Origin: an uncultured Catenibacillus sp.
GTDB lineage: Bacteria > Bacillota > Clostridia > Lachnospirales > Lachnospiraceae
NCBI GenBank assembly: GCA_934339005.1
Contig: CAKRHR010000014.1
Location: forward strand, 1-59,106
Direction of reading: 5' to 3'
DNA length: 59,106 nt
In this document: in pieces, positions 16,539-26,259 of the stretch
How the letters are laid out: the number at the start of each line of letters is the position of its first letter
Position numbering within the stretch: the first letter of the stretch is position 1
The notes under the pieces: model-generated
The model's input: only the letters and a program-made list of their open reading frames with translations
Databases searched by the model: none
What the model was told of the DNA's origin: nothing
Position numbers and translations under genes: made by a program

Positions 16539-18053
16539 ATGGCACAAGAAAGAGAATTGCTCTTTGAAGCAAAAAACCTGTCAAAACATTTTGGCCCGAC
16601 CATTGCTTTAAACGGTGTTGATTTTAAAGTTTACCGCGGTCAGATTACAGGGTTAATCGGAGAAAACGGCTCCGGTAAATCCACCATTACTTCAATCGCA
16701 GCAGGGATGCAGCCGGCAACCAGCGGAGAGATGTTCTTCAAGGGCAAACCTCACAAACCGGCAACAATGATTGAAGGTACAGAAGCCGGTATCGGCATGA
16801 TTGTTCAGGAAATGGGTACTGTGGAAGGTCGCAGTATTGCAGAAAATATTTTCATGGGCGAAGAAAAACAGTTTTCAACCGGCCCGGTTGTCAATAAGAA
16901 GAAGATGAACGCAGCCGCCCAAAAGGCGCTGGATGATATCGGCTATACAGGTGTCGATCCATCCATGCCGATTGAACGACTGAACATGCAGGATCGAAAA
17001 CTTGTCGAGATTGCCAAAGTCGTCTGGAATAAACCTGAGATGCTTGTTGTGGATGAAACAACCACTGCATTATCCCAGGAGGGGCGTGAGATTATTTATA
17101 ATATCATGAAAAAGATGAAAGAGGACAACAAAGCCGTTGTTTTCATTTCTCATGATATTCAGGAACTGATTGATACATGCGATACATTGACTGTACTTCG
17201 TGATGGCAATCTGATTACAACCTTAAATAAAGATGAGATGAATGAAGATGCCATCAAACGATACATGGTCGGTCGTGAGATGAAGGGTGATTACTACAGA
17301 CCTGACCAGGAATGTTCAATGTCTGATGAAGTGATTATCCATGTGGACAATGTGACATCCGGAACAGGCATGCTGATGAATTTTTCCATGGATGTCCATA
17401 AAGGCGAGATTCTTGGTATCGGTGGCTTATCCCACTGTGGTATGCATGAGCTTGGACGTATTCTTTTCGGTGAGGAAAAGATTTTACGCGGCGATATAAC
17501 TTATTTACCAAAAAATGAAAAAATTACAAATGCCAGACAGGCCATGTCTTACGGCTTTGGTTATGTTTCTAAAAACCGTGACCAGGAGGCATTGTTACTG
17601 ACTGCCAGCATCAGCGACAATATTATTTCCGCAGGTGTTGATAAGGTGGCAAATAGAGCAGGTATTATCACACCAAAGGCCCGCAGAGCCTATGTGGACA
17701 AGCAGGTCGAGGCTTTAAGCATTAAATGCGCCTCCACAAGCCAGAATGTCCAGTACTTATCCGGTGGTAATAAACAAAAGGTTGTTTTTGGCAAATGGGT
17801 CGGCCGTGATTGTAACGTTCTGATTCTTGACTGCCCAACCCGTGGTGTTGATATCGGTGTCAAAGCTGCGATGTATCAGTTAATGACAAAGATTAAGCAG
17901 GAAGGCAAGACAATCATTATGATTTCTGAAGAATTACCTGAATTAATCGGTATGAGTGACAGAATCCTCATTTTAAAGGATGGTCAGTTTGCCGGAGAAT
18001 TTACCCGCGGCAAAGATATGAATGAAAATTCAATCATCGAAGTCATGATTTAG
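16539..18053 (+). CDS. sugar ABC transporter ATPase, duplicated RbsA/MglA type
   Basis: A 504-residue cytoplasmic ATPase with two nucleotide-binding domains. Domain 1 has a good Walker A (GENGSGKST) and Walker B (VVDETTTAL), but the signature is LNMQDRK instead of LSGGQ. Domain 2 has a degenerate P-loop (GLSHCGMHEL), an intact signature LSGGNKQK, and a Walker B reading ILDCPTRGVD near residue 430, with Cys where the catalytic Glu is usual. Loss of P-loop function in domain 2 is known for the family; the Glu to Cys change is less usual. It starts a four-gene importer with permeases at 18065 and 20424. AGGTGAAG precedes the ATG. Confidence 0.92.
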   Translation: MAQERELLFEAKNLSKHFGPTIALNGVDFKVYRGQITGLIGENGSGKSTITSIAAGMQPATSGEMFFKGKPHKPATMIEGTEAGIGMIVQEMGTVEGRSIAENIFMGEEKQFSTGPVVNKKKMNAAAQKALDDIGYTGVDPSMPIERLNMQDRKLVEIAKVVWNKPEMLVVDETTTALSQEGREIIYNIMKKMKEDNKAVVFISHDIQELIDTCDTLTVLRDGNLITTLNKDEMNEDAIKRYMVGREMKGDYYRPDQECSMSDEVIIHVDNVTSGTGMLMNFSMDVHKGEILGIGGLSHCGMHELGRILFGEEKILRGDITYLPKNEKITNARQAMSYGFGYVSKNRDQEALLLTASISDNIISAGVDKVANRAGIITPKARRAYVDKQVEALSIKCASTSQNVQYLSGGNKQKVVFGKWVGRDCNVLILDCPTRGVDIGVKAAMYQLMTKIKQEGKTIIMISEELPELIGMSDRILILKDGQFAGEFTRGKDMNENSIIEVMI

Positions 18054-18064
18054 GAGGATTAACC

Positions 18065-19060
18065 ATGGAAAATACAACTACACAGGTAAAGAGCAAACCT
18101 GTCAAAAAAAATTATGGTGCGATTTTTGCAAACCTGGCACCTTACATCGGACTGGTGCTCATTACCATTATTTTTCAGATTTTAACAAAAGGCAGACTTT
18201 TAACAGTTGCCAATATTCAGAGTTTAAGTAATCAGGTCATCATCACAGCACTTGTTGCCATCGGTGCAGTTTTCGTATTCTCATTAAACTGTTTTGATAT
18301 GTCCCTTGGCAGCGGCGTATTGCTTGGTTCAGTCCTTGGCGGCATGGCAGCCATCGCCACGGGCAGTTTGCTTCTTGCTTTTGTGATTTGTATGGCAGTA
18401 CCTTTACTGATGGGTCTTGCCAAAGGTGTTTTTGCTTCTTATGTTGAAGTACCGTTCTTTATCTTTACCATTGTACTTGCCTCGGTGATTTCAGCCGTTG
18501 TATTGGTCATCATGGGAGATGAAACAACAATTTATTTAAGCAACGCTGTTAAAGAGATTCCAACATTTTCATTTGGACAGATGACAGCCATCAACTTGAT
18601 TGTCCTTGTTGCTTATTTTGTTCTTTGCCTGATTTTATTTAATTTCACAGGCCTTGGTGTACATTCAAAAATGATCGGCGGTAATCCAACCGCGGCTAAA
18701 CAGTCCGGTATCAATATTCCAAAGACTAAGACACTTGGTTTCATTATCAGTGCCATCGGTATCGGTCTTGCAGCCTTTTTACTTTTAATCCGTGTCCGTA
18801 CTGTCGGTTCAACTACAGCGGGCACTACAGGTAACGATGTTATCATTGCCCTTGTTCTTGGCGGTATGCCGGTATCCGGCGGACCCCGTTCCAAAATCAG
18901 CGCCGGTTTGGTCGGTGCAGCTACAATTACTATTTTGAACAGCGGACTTTCCATCATGGGCTTATCCCCGGGTATTATCCAGTTTGTTCGTGGTATTGTA
19001 TTCGTTGTGGTTGTTCTGGTGGCAAGCTTTAGTTACAGAACGAAGCTTCTGCCTAGATAA
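18065..19060 (+). CDS. sugar ABC transporter permease 1 (RbsC type)
   Basis: A 331-residue inner membrane protein of the BPD type 2 family with about eight to ten hydrophobic segments. The motif NCFDMSLGSGVLLGSVLGG in the first half and GGMPVSGGPRSKI in the second half are conserved ATPase-contact or core segments of RbsC/MglC proteins. GGAGG lies 6 bases before the ATG, 11 bases after the ATPase gene. A second, different permease follows at 20424, so the pore is probably a heterodimer. Confidence 0.9.
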   Translation: MENTTTQVKSKPVKKNYGAIFANLAPYIGLVLITIIFQILTKGRLLTVANIQSLSNQVIITALVAIGAVFVFSLNCFDMSLGSGVLLGSVLGGMAAIATGSLLLAFVICMAVPLLMGLAKGVFASYVEVPFFIFTIVLASVISAVVLVIMGDETTIYLSNAVKEIPTFSFGQMTAINLIVLVAYFVLCLILFNFTGLGVHSKMIGGNPTAAKQSGINIPKTKTLGFIISAIGIGLAAFLLLIRVRTVGSTTAGTTGNDVIIALVLGGMPVSGGPRSKISAGLVGAATITILNSGLSIMGLSPGIIQFVRGIVFVVVVLVASFSYRTKLLPR

Positions 19061-19095
19061 CATATATGATCTCTTATATTCAAGGAGGAAAAAAC

Positions 19096-20322
19096 ATGAA
19101 AAAAAGATTTTTAGCAGCGGGCCTTGCAGCAGCGATGGTATTCTCCATGGCAGCTTGCGGTGGTTCAAATGACTCAACAGGAAACACAGCAACAAATGAC
19201 AATGCAGGAAGCACAACAACAGAATCCACTGCAGACGCAGCAGATAATGGTGATGCAGCAGCTTCAAGCGGTTATGCTATGGATAAGAGCTATCCTTCAG
19301 AAACAGTTAAAATCGGTCTTGAAATCTATGATGTGACAGATGCACAGTTTTTGGCAGTTCAGGATTTCTACAACACAATGTCTGAAGCATACAATATTGA
19401 ATTTATGTATTCAGAAAGTATTGATTCTGCAGAATCAGAAATGAAATTTGTTGAAAACTGCGCAGCAGCAGGCTGTAAAGCAGTGATTGGCATGTACAAC
19501 ATCTCTGAAGGCGAAGTTGTTCAGAAATGTGTAGACCTTGGTATGTATTACTGGGGCGGTGCAGATAAAGCAGCCATCTACGATAAATTCAAAGATAATG
19601 ACCTTTACCTTGGCAGCTACGACAATGGTCAGTCAGATTATGAAGCAGGTCATGCAATGGCTCAGACACTTATCGACCAGGGATGTAAAAAACTTGTTTA
19701 TGTATCCGGCGGTGATGAATTTGGTGTAGATATGTTCATCCAAAGACGTGATGGCTTCTATGCAGCAGCAGAAGAAGCAGGCGATGTTGAAATCGTTAAA
19801 AAAGTTGCCGGATGGCCTGGTACAGATGCCTTCACAGCAGCTCAGTCAGAAGTTTGTGATATGGATTTTGACGGTATCGGATGCTCATTTACAGCAGCTG
19901 TATGGTTCCAGCCACTTGCAAATGTTGGCAAACTTGATGGTTCTGTAAAGATTGCAACTATCGGTGTAGTTGATGATACATACAAAGACCTTGCAGATGC
20001 AGGTATTGTTTCCTGTCTTGTATATGACTGTGAAGAAGTTATGTTCTGCTCAGCACTGCCTATGATTCTTAATGCAGTTGCAGGTCATTCAGAAGCAGTC
20101 AGAAATGCAGATGGCACAGCAGCAAACTTTACAGTACCACGTTGGATCATCAAAGACGGAGAAACATATGACAAGATTTACGACAAACATGTCACAAATC
20201 ATGAATTCTATGTCACAGCCGATGATATTGCAAACATGCTCGTTGATTTAAATGCAGATGCTACATTCGATCAGCTTGCAGACTTCTACGGCAGCAAAAC
20301 AGTTGATGCCTGTGTACAGTAA
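19096..20322 (+). CDS. sugar ABC transporter substrate-binding lipoprotein
   Basis: A 408-residue type 1 periplasmic-binding-protein homologue. MKKRFLAAGLAAAMVFSMAAC is a lipoprotein signal with the acylated Cys at 21, followed by an Asn/Thr/Ala-rich linker to about residue 60. The start at 19096 is set by AAGGAGG just before it. It captures the substrate for the flanking permeases and ATPase. The adjacent alpha-L-rhamnosidase and the rhamnose operon at 1-2372 suggest rhamnose or a rhamnoside, but binding residues were not checked against a solved protein. It is the close paralogue of the orphan protein at 12428. Confidence 0.9.
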   Translation: MKKRFLAAGLAAAMVFSMAACGGSNDSTGNTATNDNAGSTTTESTADAADNGDAAASSGYAMDKSYPSETVKIGLEIYDVTDAQFLAVQDFYNTMSEAYNIEFMYSESIDSAESEMKFVENCAAAGCKAVIGMYNISEGEVVQKCVDLGMYYWGGADKAAIYDKFKDNDLYLGSYDNGQSDYEAGHAMAQTLIDQGCKKLVYVSGGDEFGVDMFIQRRDGFYAAAEEAGDVEIVKKVAGWPGTDAFTAAQSEVCDMDFDGIGCSFTAAVWFQPLANVGKLDGSVKIATIGVVDDTYKDLADAGIVSCLVYDCEEVMFCSALPMILNAVAGHSEAVRNADGTAANFTVPRWIIKDGETYDKIYDKHVTNHEFYVTADDIANMLVDLNADATFDQLADFYGSKTVDACVQ

Positions 20323-20373
20323 TTCACTTTTGTTTTAACTGCAAACTATTGCTGAAACAATCATGAAATCCAG

Positions 20374-20403
20374 CCACCGGAGGAATTTCTCCTCCTCCGG
20401 TGG
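20374..20403 (+). terminator. strong stem-loop between binding protein and permease 2
   Basis: CCACCGGAGGA and TCCTCCGGTGG form a perfect GC-rich 11-bp stem with an 8-base loop. Only a short T run follows, so it could stabilise the abundant binding-protein message and reduce reading into the second permease. Confidence 0.65.
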
Positions 20404-20423
20404 TTTGAAAAGAGGTCATATAT

Positions 20424-21434
20424 ATGAATAAAGCAACTAAATATATTAAAAATATTATCATATCGTTTTGTATCGTTGCAGTTGTTTTCGGAATTATCAA
20501 GCTTTTATGTGTCTTATTCGGTGACCCAAGCTTTGGTACCGGAAACGATTTGCAAACAATTATTTACACAGCGATTTACACAAGTATGATTTCGCTGGCA
20601 ATGTCTTACAACCTGCACAGCGGACGTTTCGATTTTTCCGTTGGTGCAACCATTTCACTGGCAGCCATCATCGGCGGTAACATCGCCAAAAGCTTTGAAC
20701 TTCCGGCCATTGGACTGATTCTTGTTATTGTTGTTGTCGGCATGATTCTTGGCGCAATCAACGGTCTTGTGTATGTCACATTACAGCTTCCGCCAATGGT
20801 ATCTACCATGGGTATGGCCCTGATTTATGAAGCCGTCGGCCTGCTTGTCAACAAAGGTCAGGGTATCAAGATGATCGGTAAAGTCAAAGTGCTTATTTTT
20901 GCCCAGGCAAAATGGCTCTGGGTACTGCTTTTAATCGTTGCGATTGTCAGCACATTTATCTTTGACTACACGCGTTTTGGCTACAATCGAAAAGCCTTAA
21001 TGACAGGACAGAAGATTGCTGTGGATATCGGTATCAATGAAAAAAGAAATGCTGTTGGCTGCTGGATTGCCGCAGGTGCTTTACTTGGTGTTGCCGCATC
21101 TATTTATCTTTCAAAATACGGTACAGTATCACCTGAATCCGGATTATCCAGTTCACAGTACTTTATGGGCGCATTCCTTCCATTGTTTGTCGGCGGTGCA
21201 CTTGCCAAATTCTCAAATAATACCATAGGTATTATTCTTGGTGCTTTTATTTCCGCAATGATTTCATCTGCATTTGTCAAACTTGGCTTCAGCAGCTCTG
21301 TACAGACTGTATTAAACGGTGCCTGCGTGCTTGTTTTCCTTGTATACACATCAAACAGTTACAAATTTGTCATTAAGAAAATGTATAAAGAAAAGCTTGC
21401 AAAAGCCGTGGCCGCAGACAAAGAAATAGCCTGA
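20424..21434 (+). CDS. sugar ABC transporter permease 2 (RbsC type)
   Basis: A 336-residue membrane protein of the same type as the permease at 18065. SYNLHSGRFDFSVGATISLAA is the conserved first-half segment, and FMGAFLPLFVGGALAKFSN matches the second-half core. It is separated from the binding protein by a stem-loop. Two unlike permease genes around one binding-protein gene is less common than the usual single RbsC homodimer, and suggests a heterodimeric pore. Confidence 0.88.
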   Translation: MNKATKYIKNIIISFCIVAVVFGIIKLLCVLFGDPSFGTGNDLQTIIYTAIYTSMISLAMSYNLHSGRFDFSVGATISLAAIIGGNIAKSFELPAIGLILVIVVVGMILGAINGLVYVTLQLPPMVSTMGMALIYEAVGLLVNKGQGIKMIGKVKVLIFAQAKWLWVLLLIVAIVSTFIFDYTRFGYNRKALMTGQKIAVDIGINEKRNAVGCWIAAGALLGVAASIYLSKYGTVSPESGLSSSQYFMGAFLPLFVGGALAKFSNNTIGIILGAFISAMISSAFVKLGFSSSVQTVLNGACVLVFLVYTSNSYKFVIKKMYKEKLAKAVAADKEIA

Positions 21435-21462
21435 ATTTTATTCAATAAATAATAGAAATGAT

Positions 21463-21498
21463 ATAATATGCGTTCATAGTCTATATGAACGCATATTA
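21463..21498 (+). promoter_or_regulatory. -10 box overlapped by a perfect 14-bp inverted repeat, likely operator
   Basis: TATAAT at 21463-21468 is overlapped by the arm AATATGCGTTCATA, which is repeated inverted as TATGAACGCATATT after a 5-base spacer (21466-21498). No clear -35 was seen. The position at the transcription start suits repression or activation of the alpha-L-rhamnosidase gene 64 bases on. As RNA it would also form a strong hairpin, but no T run follows. Confidence 0.5.
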
Positions 21499-21562
21499 AG
21501 ATATTAGGGTCAAAAAGTATTTTGCTCCTAACATTTTATAGCACAAACTGGAGGTTAGATAG

Positions 21563-23911
21563 ATGAATCAAAAGACGCAGTGGATTACAAACGGCACACC
21601 ACATCCATTTTATGCCCGTAAGAATGTTGGCATTTTAAAAGCTGTCAGATGTGCAACAGCCCGTGTATGTGGACTTGGTCAGTTTGTATTTTATATTAAC
21701 GGCCAGAAAGTCCAAACACATGAACTTGACCCTGGCTGGACAAATTATCATAAATACGTTGAATACGTAACATTTGATGTCACTTCTTATCTGGTGCATG
21801 GCAGTAATGCCATTGCAGCAGAAGTTGGTAATGGCTGGTATCATATGGAATTAAATGATGGTCATTATTCCTTCCATTTTCCACCATTTATGCCGCCAAA
21901 TCCAAACCCTTACAAACCATTTGGTGAAAGTCTTGTTTTAAAAGCCGAAATTGAAATTCATTATCAGGATGGCAGTATTGAACTGATTTCAACCGATGAC
22001 TCCTGGAAAGTCCATGCTCATATGATTACCATGTCCAACGTTTACGGTTCTGAAACTGTAGATGGTCGTCTGGCACAAAAGGGCTGGAATACCAAAGCAT
22101 TTAATGACAGTGACTGGACAAATGCCCTTATTGCAACTAAAAACGACATTCCAAAGGGCACACTGACAAATCAGTTCCAGCCAGCCATTAAAGTTATTAA
22201 AACCTATGAAGGCAAATATCTGCACACTGTCCATGACCGGGCAATTTATGATTTTTCACAAAATATATCCGCTATTTTAGAATGGCGTGTGAAGGGTAAA
22301 CGCGGAGATGTACTTAAGTTTTATCCTGCAGAAAAGCTGGATGCCAAAGGTGACGTTGACCAGATGGCAAAGAACTGGGTTTTGATTGATAACTGTTGTA
22401 CATATATTATTGGTGAGGATGATACATGGGAAACTTTCCGAATGAAGTTTACTTATATGGCCAGCCGTTATATTGCTGTTGTCGGCGCCGCCGATGAAGC
22501 CCACACACCGGAAGGTTATACAGGGGCAGTCATTGGCAGTATCAAGGCTGACTGTATCACAAGTGCATGGGAAAATGCCGGTACATTTGAATGTGATGAT
22601 AAACGATTTGAAGACATTTATCACCTTGTCCAGGCTTCTGTGGAAGCTAATATGGTGAGTGTTCATACAGACTGCCCGACCATAGAACGTTTTGCTTGGC
22701 AGGAGCCAAATCATCTGATGGCACCATCTATCATGTATATGAAAAACGGCTATGTATTATGGCAGAAATTCTTAAAGGATATGCGCGCCGAGCAGCATAC
22801 GAAGGAAGATACTTTCCTTGATATGGATGGCAAACCATTTCATGTGGGTGATGGTCTGATGCCATCACAGGCACCTTGCTATATTCCAAATGCATTACCG
22901 GTACCTGGCATGGGCAGCTTTTATGATATTATTCCATGGGGCAGTACATGTATTCTCGGTACATACTGGCATTATATGTTTTATGGTGATGAAAAGATTA
23001 TCGTTGACAACTATCATGCAGGCATGCGCTATTTAAATTATCTGAAAACAAAGCTGAATGAAGATGGCTTTATTAATCACGGTATCGGCGACTGGGGCAA
23101 TCCGACAGGTGATGTCTGCCGTGAAAATGTTGAAACCGCATTTTTATATGCCGATGCTACAATTCTTGCCATGTTTGCTGACAAACTCGGTGAAGCAGAA
23201 GATAAGGCAGCCCTTTTAAACTTTGCAAATAAAATCAAAGATAATTACAATAAAAAACTGTTAATCAAACATCCGACAGAGAATTTCTGGTGTTACAGAA
23301 GCTTCAGCCATCCAAATGAGGTTGTCATGACACAGGCATGCGAAGCCTTACCGCTGTACTGGGGTCTTGTGCCGGATGAATATCGATCAGATGTTGAAAA
23401 AGCTTTCCGCTATGTGATGGAAAAAGACCAGACATTAAAATCCGGCGAAGTCGGTCAGCCATATATCATTCAGACAATGCGTATGTTGGATATGAACGAT
23501 ATGCTCTGCAAATTCATCTTAAAACCTGAACATCCAAGCTACTATGCATTTGTGCTTGCAGGTGAAACAAGCCTTGGTGAATACTGGGAAGATAACCCTC
23601 GAAGTCATATGCATGATATGATGGGGCATATTGTTGAATGGTACTACAACGGCATCGCAGGTATTCAGATTGTTGAACCAGGTGCTTCACGTATTCTTGT
23701 AAAGCCTTATCTGCCGGAATCCATGAAATGGTTTAAGTGTACCTACAAGAGTGTACACGGACTGATCAGCGTTGAGGTCAAAGCAGAAGATGATACTGTA
23801 GATGTCAAAATTGCGTGTCCGAATGGTGTGGTTTATTCCTTCGACGATTCACTGCTATCAAAAGGTGGTCGCAATGTCAGATTAAAGGAGTCTAATCCAT
23901 TTTCTGCATAA
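21563..23911 (+). CDS. alpha-L-rhamnosidase, GH78 type
   Basis: A 782-residue protein without a signal peptide, so probably cytoplasmic. The N-terminal beta domain (about 20-100) has GLGQFVFYINGQKV and the GNGWYH segment typical of the rhamnosidase N domain. The (alpha/alpha)6 catalytic domain begins around DCPTIERFAWQEP (about 371-383), the region of the GH78 acidic catalytic loop, though in many members this reads RERLGWTGD. GETSLGEYWED and a C-terminal beta domain follow. It would release L-rhamnose from imported glycosides for the isomerase and aldolase operon. GGAGG precedes the ATG. Confidence 0.85.
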   Translation: MNQKTQWITNGTPHPFYARKNVGILKAVRCATARVCGLGQFVFYINGQKVQTHELDPGWTNYHKYVEYVTFDVTSYLVHGSNAIAAEVGNGWYHMELNDGHYSFHFPPFMPPNPNPYKPFGESLVLKAEIEIHYQDGSIELISTDDSWKVHAHMITMSNVYGSETVDGRLAQKGWNTKAFNDSDWTNALIATKNDIPKGTLTNQFQPAIKVIKTYEGKYLHTVHDRAIYDFSQNISAILEWRVKGKRGDVLKFYPAEKLDAKGDVDQMAKNWVLIDNCCTYIIGEDDTWETFRMKFTYMASRYIAVVGAADEAHTPEGYTGAVIGSIKADCITSAWENAGTFECDDKRFEDIYHLVQASVEANMVSVHTDCPTIERFAWQEPNHLMAPSIMYMKNGYVLWQKFLKDMRAEQHTKEDTFLDMDGKPFHVGDGLMPSQAPCYIPNALPVPGMGSFYDIIPWGSTCILGTYWHYMFYGDEKIIVDNYHAGMRYLNYLKTKLNEDGFINHGIGDWGNPTGDVCRENVETAFLYADATILAMFADKLGEAEDKAALLNFANKIKDNYNKKLLIKHPTENFWCYRSFSHPNEVVMTQACEALPLYWGLVPDEYRSDVEKAFRYVMEKDQTLKSGEVGQPYIIQTMRMLDMNDMLCKFILKPEHPSYYAFVLAGETSLGEYWEDNPRSHMHDMMGHIVEWYYNGIAGIQIVEPGASRILVKPYLPESMKWFKCTYKSVHGLISVEVKAEDDTVDVKIACPNGVVYSFDDSLLSKGGRNVRLKESNPFSA

Positions 23912-23949
23912 ATAATTGACATCATGTACTAATGAAGATTTTATGAAAA

Positions 23950-24016
23950 TGCACTAAAGGCGATAAAGTCAATGATTTACGGAAAACCACCTCATTTTTC
24001 ATTATCGCTTTGTGCA
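23950..24016 (+). terminator. long imperfect hairpin after the rhamnosidase gene
   Basis: TGCACTAAAGGCGATAA pairs with TTATCGCTTTGTGCA around a loop of more than 30 bases. A T-rich stretch lies close by, so it may terminate the operon. Confidence 0.45.
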
Positions 24017-24037
24017 CTTTGTAATGTATTTTCAATA

Positions 24038-24067
24038 TTGGACAAAACACTTATGTTCAATTATAAT
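24038..24067 (+). promoter_or_regulatory. promoter of the flavodoxin-family gene
   Basis: TTGGAC and TATAAT are 18 bases apart, about 65 bases before the start codon. The same hexamers and spacing occur at 34276-34305. Confidence 0.65.
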
Positions 24068-24132
24068 AAACATATATGTTGTGAACGTATGCAACAAACA
24101 CATAAAACATTTTTACAGGAGGATAACAAATA

Positions 24133-25131
24133 ATGGTAAAAATTCTTGGTATCTCTTTAGGAACTAAAAACGGCAGCAACGATGCTATGTGTAAAGAAGC
24201 CTTAATCGCAGCTCAGGAAGCTGGTGCAGAAGTTTCTTTCATTCACTTACTTGACTGGGATATTCAGCACTGCTCAGGTTGTGTAGCCTGTTCACGCGGC
24301 CTTGTTATGGGCAAAGGTAATATCTGTACAAAGAAAGATGAATTTGATGATTTCAGAGATAAAGTTCTTGATGCAGACGGTGTATTATTCGTAGACCCTA
24401 TCTTTGAATGTGGTGCAAGTGGTCTTGCCCATACAATCATGGACCGTTTTGGACCTCGTCTTGACCGTGGTATGAACACAGTAGCACACATGATCGCACA
24501 GAACAATCCTAACGCAAAAGATGTTGACCCTAGACTTCTTCAGACAAGATGCGTATCCTTCATCGGTATCGGTGGTTCTGACTGGGCTACAGCAATCGAA
24601 TATGATAACTCCATCCTTGCACTTTCAGGTGGTTGGACAATCATCAACAACGAAAAATTCGCATGGTCTAAAAACATCATCATGGAAGATGAAAAAGTTG
24701 AAAAATGCCGTCAGGTTGGTCGTAACCTCGTTGCAGCATGTGAAGAATTCGCAAAAGTTAAAGATGATCCAGATTACGAAAGAGTACATAAAAAAGCTTT
24801 ATGGAAAGGTGATAAAGGTATCTGCCCTCACTGCCATGGCAAGAACTTCTACTTCCCAGAACAGCCAAGTGATGTACAGGCTATCTGTATGACATGTGGT
24901 ATCGAAGGTAAGATTGAAGTCGTTGATGGTCAGATTCAGTTCGTATTCCCTCCAGAAGCAGAAGGTCATGCACACGACTTAATGCAGGGTAAATTTGAAC
25001 ATGCAGATGACATCAAAGAAAACGAAGGTAAAGCAATTGCAAACCGTAAGAGCGACAAATTCAAAGCAAGTGCTGAAAGAATTAAATCTTACAATCTGCC
25101 AGAAATTTTACCTCCTTCAAAAAGACAGTAA
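24133..25131 (+). CDS. flavodoxin-family NAD(P)H-dependent oxidoreductase with zinc-finger-like tail
   Basis: A 332-residue cytoplasmic protein. Residues 1-185 are an NADPH-dependent FMN reductase/flavodoxin-like fold: an opening ILGISLGTKNGSND loop that binds FMN phosphate, then HCSGCVACSRG, a Cys pair usual in this group. An added C-terminal part has CPHC near residue 229 and CMTC near 251, which looks like a small zinc ribbon. Codon choice resembles strongly expressed genes. It stands alone between a promoter and a terminator. The electron acceptor is unknown; quinones, aromatic compounds or other gut substrates are possible. Confidence 0.75.
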   Translation: MVKILGISLGTKNGSNDAMCKEALIAAQEAGAEVSFIHLLDWDIQHCSGCVACSRGLVMGKGNICTKKDEFDDFRDKVLDADGVLFVDPIFECGASGLAHTIMDRFGPRLDRGMNTVAHMIAQNNPNAKDVDPRLLQTRCVSFIGIGGSDWATAIEYDNSILALSGGWTIINNEKFAWSKNIIMEDEKVEKCRQVGRNLVAACEEFAKVKDDPDYERVHKKALWKGDKGICPHCHGKNFYFPEQPSDVQAICMTCGIEGKIEVVDGQIQFVFPPEAEGHAHDLMQGKFEHADDIKENEGKAIANRKSDKFKASAERIKSYNLPEILPPSKRQ

Positions 25132-25155
25132 TTATATTTTAATATAGTTTTTTCA

Positions 25156-25187
25156 GGGATGCGGCCGATGGCTGCATCCCTTTTTTT
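25156..25187 (+). terminator. intrinsic terminator of the flavodoxin-family gene
   Basis: GGGATGCGGCC and GGCTGCATCCC pair around a 3-base loop, followed by seven T residues. Confidence 0.92.
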
Positions 25188-25280
25188 GTTTTTACTAAAT
25201 TTCTCTTTTCTTTATCAACCAGAAATGATATACTTTAATTCGTTTTATTAAACACATTCAGAAAGGTTTATACAGGAATT

Positions 25281-26255
25281 ATGAAGTTTTACGTTGCCCC
25301 TCTGGAGGGAATTACAGGATATATCTGGCGCAATGCGCATCATCATTATTTTCCGGGCGTGGATAAATACTACATACCATTTATTGAACCAAAGCCAAAT
25401 TCACGAAAAATATTTAACGCAAGGGAGTTAAATGATGTGCTCCCTGAACACAATCAGGGTTATACAGTTGTACCACAGATTTTGACAAATAAAGCCGATG
25501 ATTTTATCTGGACTGCCAGACACTTAATTGAAGACTACGGTTATACAGAATTAAATATCAATCTTGGCTGTCCATCCAAAACTGTGGCATCTAAAAACCG
25601 CGGTTCAGGATTTCTGGCTTTTCCGGACCAGGTGGATGAATTTTTAGACCGGATTTTTAATGCCATTGATGTAAAAATTTCGGTCAAAACACGTATTGGC
25701 AGATATGATGCGGAGGAGTTTAATCATTTGCTGCATATTTACAATCAATATCCACTGGAAGAACTGATTATCCATCCACGTACCCAGCAGGATTTCTACA
25801 AAGGCACACCGCGCATGGAAGCCTTTGATTATGCTGTTGGACATGCACAAGCACCGTTATGCTACAATGGTGATATATGGACAATTGATGATTTTGACAA
25901 GGTGAAAGCTCATTGGCAAAAGGGCAGTTGTTATATGTTTGGCAGAGGAGTTTTACTGAATGCAGGCTTAATTTCTATGCTGCAAACAGGTACCGCACCT
26001 GAGAAAAAGACTTACCGAGCTTATCACGATGAAATTTATCAGGGATATAAAGATGTTTTATTTGGCGATAAATCTGTCCTATATAAGATGAAAGAACTGT
26101 GGTGCTATATGATTTACCTGTTTAAAGATACCGGCAACTATGGCAAGCACATCAAAAAAGCGTCAAATCTCAAAGAATTTGACGCTGCTGTAGAAGCTAT
26201 ATTTGCAGATTGTGAACTGGATTTCCATCAGAGATTGCTGTTTTTAATGAAATAA
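25281..26255 (+). CDS. dus: tRNA-dihydrouridine synthase
   Basis: A 324-residue FMN enzyme that reduces specific uridines in tRNA. The N-terminus PLEGITGYIWRNAH corresponds to the PMAGVTD segment of Dus proteins. INLGCPSK holds the catalytic Cys97, K135 lies in VKTRIGRY, and IHPRTQQDFYKG matches the FMN-binding HxR segment (H165, R167). The ladder CYNGDIW is the usual phosphate loop. The gene stands alone and converges with moaC with only 4 bases between the two stops. Which uridine is modified cannot be decided here. Confidence 0.9.
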   Translation: MKFYVAPLEGITGYIWRNAHHHYFPGVDKYYIPFIEPKPNSRKIFNARELNDVLPEHNQGYTVVPQILTNKADDFIWTARHLIEDYGYTELNINLGCPSKTVASKNRGSGFLAFPDQVDEFLDRIFNAIDVKISVKTRIGRYDAEEFNHLLHIYNQYPLEELIIHPRTQQDFYKGTPRMEAFDYAVGHAQAPLCYNGDIWTIDDFDKVKAHWQKGSCYMFGRGVLLNAGLISMLQTGTAPEKKTYRAYHDEIYQGYKDVLFGDKSVLYKMKELWCYMIYLFKDTGNYGKHIKKASNLKEFDAAVEAIFADCELDFHQRLLFLMK

Positions 26256-26259
26256 TTTT

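Noticed and set aside
22277..22714. 145-residue minus-strand frame inside the rhamnosidase gene
   Set aside because: No start signals and no recognisable domain; the plus-strand GH78 gene explains the region.
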